Source: Cardiobacteriales bacterium (GTDB taxonomy: Bacteria > Pseudomonadota > Gammaproteobacteria > Cardiobacteriales > Wohlfahrtiimonadaceae). From it: DNA of 19,627 nucleotides. Below the pieces are notes generated by a model. The model was not told the DNA's origin, made no database searches, and saw nothing but the letters and a program-made list of their open reading frames with translations. The stretch lies in the NCBI GenBank assembly GCA_030150565.1, contig JASLFR010000042.1, forward strand, positions 1 to 19,627. The letters run 5' to 3'. Both the position numbers and the translations under genes were made by a program. Shown piece after piece: positions 14,898 to 19,627 of this stretch (the stretch's first letter is position 1; every line of letters starts with the position of its first letter).

Positions 14898-15353
14898 TTG
14901 AAGAAGCGCCGATTTAAGCTCAACTCCCCATCGATACCCACCTAAAGCCCCCGAGCTACGAATCACTCGGTGGCATGGAATCAAAAGAGGAAGAGGATTA
15001 CGGCCAATCGCATTAGCCACCGCTTGCACAGCGGTAGGAGCATCAATCATATTCGCTACCTCTTGGTAAGATAAGAGCGCTCCATAAGGGATTTGAGTCA
15101 GCGCGCGCCATACCGATTGCTGAAATGGGCTCCCCTCCAATCGGTACGGGAGTGAAAATTGGGTACATCTTCCCTCAAAGTAAGCGATAAATTGCGTCTC
15201 TACCCGCTCCCAAAAAGGGGATAATTCCCATCTTTCACCCCCATTTAAAGAGAAGTTGTTAGGCTCAATCTTAATTGAGGTGAGTAACTCCTCTTCCTCC
15301 AATGCAAACGCATCGATTCTCCCTAAAGGGGTTAAAAAGGAATGAGTGCTCAC
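14874..15353 (-). CDS. ogt: Methylated-DNA--protein-cysteine methyltransferase
   Basis: A 159-residue suicide enzyme that transfers the alkyl group from O6-alkylguanine to its own cysteine. The active-site motif IPCHRVIRSSGALGGYRWG is intact, preceded by the helix-turn-helix segment IPYGALLSYQEVANMI and the AVANAIGRNPLP loop. No AdaA or AdaB-type extra domain is present, so the short Ogt form fits. Start: a GTG at 15353 that overlaps the stop of the ATP-grasp gene (GTGA). AAGGAG abuts the GTG with almost no spacing, so initiation probably relies on coupling to upstream translation. It ends inside the 3' end of yeiH on the other strand. Confidence 0.93.
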   Translation of the reverse strand: MSTHSFLTPLGRIDAFALEEEELLTSIKIEPNNFSLNGGERWELSPFWERVETQFIAYFEGRCTQFSLPYRLEGSPFQQSVWRALTQIPYGALLSYQEVANMIDAPTAVQAVANAIGRNPLPLLIPCHRVIRSSGALGGYRWGVELKSALLQLEKQHNQ

Positions 15354-16330
15354 TCCTTCGCCCCAAAATGGGCTTGAACAAACGCCATCCGCTCCTCAAT
15401 CGTCTCTTCAGGTAGCCCCGCTGCTTTACGCTCTGCTAACCGCTCTTCTACTCTATAGGTTCGTGCGGCAAGCCCCGCATCATTTGCGATCTGAATATTG
15501 AGGCCAGGCCTTGCATTGATCTCTAAAACGAGTGGGCCTTTCTCCTCATCCAACACCATATCAACACCGATATAGCCAAGCTTACAGAGTTCGTAAGAGC
15601 CTGTTGCCAACTTTAAGAACTCCTCCCATAAGGGGAGTTTTACCCCTTTGACATTGTTATTTGTATCGGGATGTTTTGTGATGATCTCATTAAACCAAGT
15701 GCCATCGAGCGTAACTCCATCGGTTAAATCGACCCCAACACCAATCGCCCCTTGATGCAGATTCGCCTTCCCCCCTGATTGGCGAGTAGGGAGCCGCAAC
15801 ATCGCCATTACGGGATACCCCTTTAGAACGATGATTCGAATATCGGGCACCCCTTCATAACTGATACTACTGAAGATTGGATCCGATTTAACTCGATACT
15901 CAATCAGCGCCCGATCTCGATTCCCCCCCAAAGAGTAGAGCCCCGTTAAGATGCTCGAGATCTGGTAGCCGATCTCTTCACGAGTAATCAACTTCCCTGA
16001 GACACTCTTATAACGATAATCATCAAAGCGATCTGCAATCACTAAGATTCCATCCCCCCCCGCTCCCTGTGCAGGCTTAATCACAAACTCAGTGCGCCCA
16101 TCAAGAATCTTCTCTAAATGGCGAATCTCATTCTCAGCCTCAATCACTCCATACATCTCAGGAACATTGATTCCCTGCTCAATAGCGGAGAGTTTAGTTA
16201 AGATTTTATCATCCACAAAGGGGTAATATTTTCGCTCATTATATTTAAGAACGTAATCTGCATTTCGCTGATTGATCCCCATCACTCCCAGCGCTTTTAA
16301 CCCGCGCCAACGGCGTATCCAACGAAACAT
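15350..16330 (-). CDS. RimK-like ATP-grasp protein (alpha-L-glutamate ligase-like)
   Basis: A 326-residue cytoplasmic protein with the ATP-grasp fold, of the group annotated 'alpha-L-glutamate ligase-like protein' and related to RimK, which adds glutamates to ribosomal protein S6. FVIKPAQGAGGDGI (82-95) is the ATP-binding glycine loop with its lysine, RIIVLKG (165-171) and GVDMV (255-259) are core strands, and LVLEINARPG (267-276) carries the metal ligands Glu270 and Asn272. The predicted chemistry is ATP-dependent peptide-bond formation through an acyl phosphate; substrate unknown. Its A of ATG is shared with the TAA of the upstream 7TM gene (TAATG), and a GGGGGG tract gives the ribosome binding site. 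It is the middle component of a conserved trio with the 7TM and retropepsin-like proteins. Confidence 0.9.
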   Translation of the reverse strand: MFRWIRRWRGLKALGVMGINQRNADYVLKYNERKYYPFVDDKILTKLSAIEQGINVPEMYGVIEAENEIRHLEKILDGRTEFVIKPAQGAGGDGILVIADRFDDYRYKSVSGKLITREEIGYQISSILTGLYSLGGNRDRALIEYRVKSDPIFSSISYEGVPDIRIIVLKGYPVMAMLRLPTRQSGGKANLHQGAIGVGVDLTDGVTLDGTWFNEIITKHPDTNNNVKGVKLPLWEEFLKLATGSYELCKLGYIGVDMVLDEEKGPLVLEINARPGLNIQIANDAGLAARTYRVEERLAERKAAGLPEETIEERMAFVQAHFGAKE

Positions 16331-17937
16331 TACACCCCCCTCTCTTCCGAGTCACCCGCTCGCTCCTCTTTAAGAAGAGCGCTAAAACGCTTCAGCTCTG
16401 TTAAGCGGTAACCACGATAACGCCCCATCGCCAACATAAAGGCGACTAAGATGAGAAGTACACCAGGGAATGTGAAGACAAAGTAGCGGAGTTTATCCCA
16501 CTCCATCAAGAGATAAGCGAGTGAAGAGGAGATGAGCGTTCCCACAGCGATCTTAAGAGAGTTGTACCCTCCCCGCTCCTCCCAAGTAATAGAGAGGCGC
16601 TCAATCGTCATGGTTAAAATCACCATCGGGAAGAGGCTAATCGATAACCCCTTATCAAAGCCAAGCTTGTAGCTCAAAATAGAGATCACCGCTATTAAGA
16701 CGACAACAAAGGTTAAGACCACCGAAAGGCGAGATAACATCTGCAATTTTAGATGCTCAAGATAGGAGCGGAGCGATAGACCGAGCGATACCACAATCAC
16801 AAAGAGCACCAATCCAAAAGCGAGCTCTGTCTCCCGAAAAGCGAGCGCAATCAGAACAGGGGTAAAAGTTCCAAGCGTCTGAATACCGATCACATTTCGC
16901 ATCAAAAGAACCACTAAAACACCAAAGGGAATCATCAACATAATGAGATAGGTGGTCTGAATAGAGATGGGAAGACTATAGAGAGAGTTCGCTAAATAGC
17001 CATTCTTCTCAGCTGTCGCCGATTGTGCCAAACTGATCGCAGTGAGCTGTCGATCATCAACACTAAAACTAACTCGAGGGTTGCGGGCATTCTCCACTGT
17101 TAAGAGGGGCTCATTACCAATCCACCAGATGATGCGATCCGCAGGTAACCCCATCTCTGCAGTTCGAGGGTTAAAATAGTACCAATCCCCACGATTCACA
17201 CTCTTATCGAGCTCCTCATCACGGCTAGAGATCTCAATATAGCTACGAATCCAGATCTCAGGCTCTTGCTGAACACTTGGCACCATCTGCAATGTATTGA
17301 CCCGCTCAATGGGGATATGTGCTTGTGAGAGAATCACCTCAAGCCAGCGCACACGATTCGATTCTGAAAGATCCCCATCTAAAAGAGCGAGTACCCCTTC
17401 ACTCTCATCATCATTAATCTCTTTAATCGCCTCACTAATAAAGGTGACTGTATTAGATGAGCGGCTCCGAATTCTTTTTACCAACGCATCAGCAGCTAAC
17501 TGATCCGCCTCCTCAAGCTTAATTGGATTGCGGTAGATCTTCCCTTTCTGCATCGGCTCATCATCTTCTAAATAGTAAGGATTGAGCACTAATCGATAGT
17601 AGAGCGTCTCTGTTCCTATTGCACGGCGCACTGAGTAGTGAACACGGCGGTTGCCATACTGATCCACCTCAATATTACGCCCATACTCCTTATCAGCAAT
17701 CAGCGCTTCACTCTGCTTGGTGTAATTTTGAAATTTAGCGGGCGTATAAAATTTAGCGGTCACTGGTTGATGCCTTGGCACCTCAAAGGTGAGGCGAGCA
17801 TCGATGGTCCAGAGCGACTCTCTTTGATGTTCAACAAAGGGGATATTGAGCACATACCGCTCATACACAATGGTAAAGACCCCAAGCGCCACCAAAATAG
17901 TGATTAAAATTTTCAGATGCAAAGTTAAGGATTTCAT
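16330..17937 (-). CDS. Inactive transglutaminase domain fused to seven transmembrane helices
   Basis: A 535-residue inner-membrane protein. One N-terminal helix (about 9-26) anchors a large extracytoplasmic region (27-325), followed by seven membrane helices (about 327-347, 355-367, 372-388, 400-421, 432-445, 461-478, 488-504) and a charged C-terminus. The soluble region ends in a transglutaminase-like domain (about 145-275) recognised by RWLEVILSQAHIPIERV, EIWIRSYIEI and WYYFNPRT. At these three places active enzymes carry Cys, His and Asp, while here the positions are polar/non-Cys, Glu and Asn; the whole protein contains no cysteine. The conserved GTFTPVLIALAFRET opens the 7TM part. The domain presumably binds a peptide rather than cutting or linking it. 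GGAG six bases before the ATG supports the start. It is coupled to the ATP-grasp gene by TAATG. Confidence 0.9.
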   Translation of the reverse strand: MKSLTLHLKILITILVALGVFTIVYERYVLNIPFVEHQRESLWTIDARLTFEVPRHQPVTAKFYTPAKFQNYTKQSEALIADKEYGRNIEVDQYGNRRVHYSVRRAIGTETLYYRLVLNPYYLEDDEPMQKGKIYRNPIKLEEADQLAADALVKRIRSRSSNTVTFISEAIKEINDDESEGVLALLDGDLSESNRVRWLEVILSQAHIPIERVNTLQMVPSVQQEPEIWIRSYIEISSRDEELDKSVNRGDWYYFNPRTAEMGLPADRIIWWIGNEPLLTVENARNPRVSFSVDDRQLTAISLAQSATAEKNGYLANSLYSLPISIQTTYLIMLMIPFGVLVVLLMRNVIGIQTLGTFTPVLIALAFRETELAFGLVLFVIVVSLGLSLRSYLEHLKLQMLSRLSVVLTFVVVLIAVISILSYKLGFDKGLSISLFPMVILTMTIERLSITWEERGGYNSLKIAVGTLISSSLAYLLMEWDKLRYFVFTFPGVLLILVAFMLAMGRYRGYRLTELKRFSALLKEERAGDSEERGV

Positions 17938-17960
17938 GACGACTCCATAGCTGCTAATAA

Positions 17961-17993
17961 GAAAGCTATCTCATCGTTGCGACAAGATAGCCT
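17961..17993 (-). terminator. Intra-operon hairpin, possible attenuator
   Basis: Between the protease and 7TM genes, GCTATCT (17965-17971) and AGATAGC (17985-17991) form a 7-bp stem, with an inner TCG/CGA 3-bp extension after a symmetric internal loop. Read on the minus strand it is followed by TTTCTTATT. The pattern suits a leaky terminator or a transcript-processing/stability hairpin that lowers expression of the downstream genes. Confidence 0.5.
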
Positions 17994-18021
17994 CAATTCA
18001 TATCTAATGGGGAATTTTACG

Positions 18022-18813
18022 TTACTCTTCCGATAAAAAACAGAGCGGAGGGTGTTGATATCGGCTATCGGCATCAATAATTGCTCCAAATTGACGCAAA
18101 CTCTTCGCCCCAACTAAGAGTGGATAGGTAAAATTACTCCGATCGGTCAGATTTACCTCCACCTCCTCTATGCGATCCCCTAAGCAGAGTGCAATTTTAA
18201 TGACAGGACGCTCCGCTAATCGCGCCGCTTCCGCCGCCTCTTGCTGCTCTTTAGCGAGCGCTTTATCACTCTTACGATCATTTAGAATCGGAATCTCGAC
18301 ACGACGAGGCTTCCCCTTCTGAGTCGGTACATAGAAGCGAACCCAGCGATCCCCAGCACGGCGAAAGGTCTCAACATCCTGCGCTTCGAAGTAGTGATTC
18401 ACCACCTCCCCCTCATCATGACGAATCGTCAACTCAACATTTCCAAAGGGGAATTCGCTCTCCTCCTCCTCTTCATCCTCTTCAATCCGCTGCTTGATTT
18501 GAGCCATTCTCAAAAGAGGGCGCTCCACTGTTATAAGATCTTTTTTCCGCTTACCACGTGTCTTAAAACGGACCCAATGCTCCCCATTTGGCTTCTGATA
18601 ATGCTCAATATCCACCGCATGCAAAGAGGAGGTGTAAGCGCCAGAATCGAGTTTTGCTCGTAGCTCAATCTCTTTACCAATATCAGGAATAATCACCCGC
18701 TCATAACGCCCATAAAATTTACGCTCTTCAGAGAGCGCAGGTGATAAGAGCGTTAAGAGAGCGCAGAGTAAAACCCCCACGCTATAGGGGATCCATCGTT
18801 GATTCTCAATCAT
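18022..18813 (-). CDS. Secreted retropepsin-like protease ('ATP-dependent zinc protease' family) with internal duplication
   Basis: The ATG at 18813 has AAGGAG six bases upstream (the TTG at 18828 would consume that site), giving 263 residues. A signal peptide (hydrophobic 8-24, cleavage near LSPALS, residue 28) sends it to the periplasm. KLDSGAYTSSLHA (54-66) is the retropepsin-type D-S-G motif with Asp56 as probable catalytic residue; RPVIKIALCLG (202-212) and DRSNFTYPLLVG (224-235) complete the fold. Despite the family's historical name I see no zinc motif such as HExxH. The protein is longer than the members I remember (about 170-180). The extra length lies at 105-200: an acidic run (111-118), a second copy of the catalytic-side segment (126-177) and an Ala/Glu-rich helical stretch (184-200). 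It is the first gene of the ATP-grasp operon. Confidence 0.87.
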   Translation of the reverse strand: MIENQRWIPYSVGVLLCALLTLLSPALSEERKFYGRYERVIIPDIGKEIELRAKLDSGAYTSSLHAVDIEHYQKPNGEHWVRFKTRGKRKKDLITVERPLLRMAQIKQRIEEDEEEEESEFPFGNVELTIRHDEGEVVNHYFEAQDVETFRRAGDRWVRFYVPTQKGKPRRVEIPILNDRKSDKALAKEQQEAAEAARLAERPVIKIALCLGDRIEEVEVNLTDRSNFTYPLLVGAKSLRQFGAIIDADSRYQHPPLCFLSEE

Positions 18814-18871
18814 ATCTATCTCCTTCAAAGTTACCTCTGTTGGTGGAATTTTCTTCGATCAAATTGGGGCA

Positions 18872-18880
18872 ATCATAACA
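18872..18880 (-). promoter_or_regulatory. Extended -10 promoter for the protease/7TM/ATP-grasp/ogt operon
   Basis: Read on the minus strand, TGTTATGAT (TG at 18880-18879, hexamer TATGAT at 18877-18872) is an extended -10 element, without a good -35 box at 16-18 bases. Transcription would start near 18865 and leave a leader of about 50 bases. Confidence 0.5.
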
Positions 18881-18941
18881 AAGAACCCCCCTTTTCCGCC
18901 TCTTTATTTCAGATGGTGTAAGATAATTTCCTCCAATATTT

Positions 18942-18947
18942 TATAAT
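18942..18947 (+). promoter_or_regulatory. Possible -10 box for tex
   Basis: A perfect TATAAT lies 37 bases before the tex ATG in an AT-rich stretch (AATATT repeated at 18936 and 18946). No convincing -35 hexamer is present at 16-18 bases, so the assignment is weak. Confidence 0.35.
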
Positions 18948-18983
18948 ATTCCGTAACAATTCCATCTAAAGAGGAGATACTTC

Positions 18984-19627
18984 ATGAGCGACCTTTCCCA
19001 CCCTATCGCCCCCATCATTGCAAGCGAGATCAACGCTCAGGCCAAACAGGTTGAAGCGGCGATTGAGCTGCTCGATGGAGGTGCTACCGTCCCATTTATT
19101 GCCCGTTACCGCAAAGAGGTGACAGGGGGGCTCGATGATACGCAGCTTCGCCAATTGGAGAGTAGACTCCTCTACTTAAGAGAGCTCAATGAGCGCCGCA
19201 TCACAATTTTAAAATCGATTGAAGAGCAAGGGAAACTCACCCCTGAATTGGAAAAAGCGCTCCACAACACCACAACTAAAACGGAGCTTGAAGATCTCTA
19301 TCTCCCCTACCGTCCTAAGAGAAGAACACGCGCCCAGATCGCAATAGAAGCGGGGATTGAACCCCTTGCGGAGGCGCTCTTTAATGATCCAACGTTAGAA
19401 GAGGAGAAGGAGGCGACAAAATATCTCAATGAGGAGGCGGGGTTTCCCGATTCCAAATCTGTTTTAGAGGGGGCTCGCTTCATTCTCATCGATAAAATTT
19501 CAGAAACCCCTCCCCTAATCGGAAGATTGCGCCAATTTTTATGGGATGAGGGGGAGCTCACCTCCCGAGTGACGAAAGAGAAAGAGGAGGAGGCGAGTAA
19601 ATATCGTGATTATTTTGAATTTAGTGA
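18984..19627 (+). CDS. tex: Tex / YhgF transcription accessory protein, N-terminal part (3' truncated by window edge)
   Basis: The frame opens at ATG 18984, 7-8 bases after a GAGGAGA ribosome binding site, and stays open to the window end, giving about 214 residues of a protein of about 770. The N-terminus shows the Tex helical domain: VEAAIELLDGGATVPFIARY, RKEVTGGLDDTQLRQLE, YLRELNERR, and then the diagnostic ELEDLYLPYRPKRRTRA at about 107-123. Tex is a conserved cytoplasmic nucleic-acid-binding protein with YqgF-like, helix-hairpin-helix and S1 domains further on (not visible here), linked to transcription and toxin gene expression in some pathogens. It is divergent from the protease operon across a gap of 170 bp. 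Confidence 0.94.
   Translation, partial: MSDLSHPIAPIIASEINAQAKQVEAAIELLDGGATVPFIARYRKEVTGGLDDTQLRQLESRLLYLRELNERRITILKSIEEQGKLTPELEKALHNTTTKTELEDLYLPYRPKRRTRAQIAIEAGIEPLAEALFNDPTLEEEKEATKYLNEEAGFPDSKSVLEGARFILIDKISETPPLIGRLRQFLWDEGELTSRVTKEKEEEASKYRDYFEFS

Noticed and set aside
16332..17937. Possibility that the 7TM protein is a pseudogene because its catalytic residues are missing
   Set aside because: The reading frame is full length, with intact seven-helix region, good start signal and coupling to the next gene; catalytic loss is characteristic of this family.
18022..18090. Loss of a family arginine in the C-terminal LVGAKSL motif of the protease
   Set aside because: RimB-like relatives have LLGR here, but I recall secreted members with other residues at this place (for example IGSEAL), so I do not treat Ala236 as a defect.
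1..19627. tRNA or rRNA genes, CRISPR arrays, insertion-sequence ends, phage or toxin-antitoxin genes
   Set aside because: No regularly spaced repeats, terminal inverted repeats with a transposase, tRNA cloverleaf (CCA-type end with TTCGAnTC arm) or defence-type protein motifs were seen on reading both strands.

Overview
The window is a densely packed stretch of chromosome, mid-40s % G+C by eye, with intergenic gaps all below about 165 bp and no tRNA, rRNA, CRISPR, insertion sequence or phage gene. The encoded proteins (UvrB, PpnN, ProC, YggT, Uup, TadA, ZapE, a YdiJ-type oxidase, YeiH, Ogt, Tex) are closest in my memory to gammaproteobacterial ones. The G+C and the mixture of enterobacterial-like and Pseudomonas/Vibrio-like modules would fit a lineage such as Cardiobacteriales or Wohlfahrtiimonas/Ignatzschineria. 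That placement is tentative and rests on recognition, not on a search.

Layout. (1) 2-3256, plus strand: the C-terminal half of uvrB, a hairpin terminator, ppnN, and an NAD(P)H-dependent FMN/quinone reductase. (2) 3308-4234, minus strand: an AEC-type permease, convergent with the reductase across a bidirectional terminator. (3) 4397-6617, plus strand: a secreted Cys-rich DUF4189-like protein, then proC-yggT with an ATGA overlap. (4) 6685-8604, minus strand: the ABC-F ATPase uup, again facing a bidirectional terminator. (5) 8717-14897, plus strand: a six-gene run tadA-zapE-ydiJ-(66 aa membrane protein)-(DUF2798 protein)-yeiH, with every junction overlapping or one base apart. (6) 18813-14874, minus strand: a four-gene run of a secreted retropepsin-like protease, an inactive-transglutaminase/7TM protein, a RimK-like ATP-grasp ligase and ogt. 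(7) 18984 to the window end, plus strand: the 5' third of tex.

The most interesting part is region 6. The protease/dead-transglutaminase-7TM/ATP-grasp trio is a known conserved but poorly understood module, with a periplasmic protease, a membrane protein with a periplasmic domain, and a cytoplasmic peptide-ligase-like enzyme. Here the protease carries an internal duplication of its catalytic-lobe segment in which the second copy has a degenerate D-x-G. The transglutaminase-like domain has lost the whole catalytic triad, and the entire 535-residue protein has no cysteine. A DNA-repair gene (ogt) is translationally coupled to the end of the operon. Region 5 is a second guilt-by-association case: tRNA editing, a division-associated ATPase, a flavin/Fe-S oxidoreductase and three small or polytopic membrane proteins are made from one compact transcript.

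Promoters that can be read (proC, tadA, the protease operon) are of the extended -10 type with poor -35 boxes. Most initiation sites have a clear GGAG-like ribosome binding site, and these decided several starts. I see no clearly undescribed defence or mobile system in this window.
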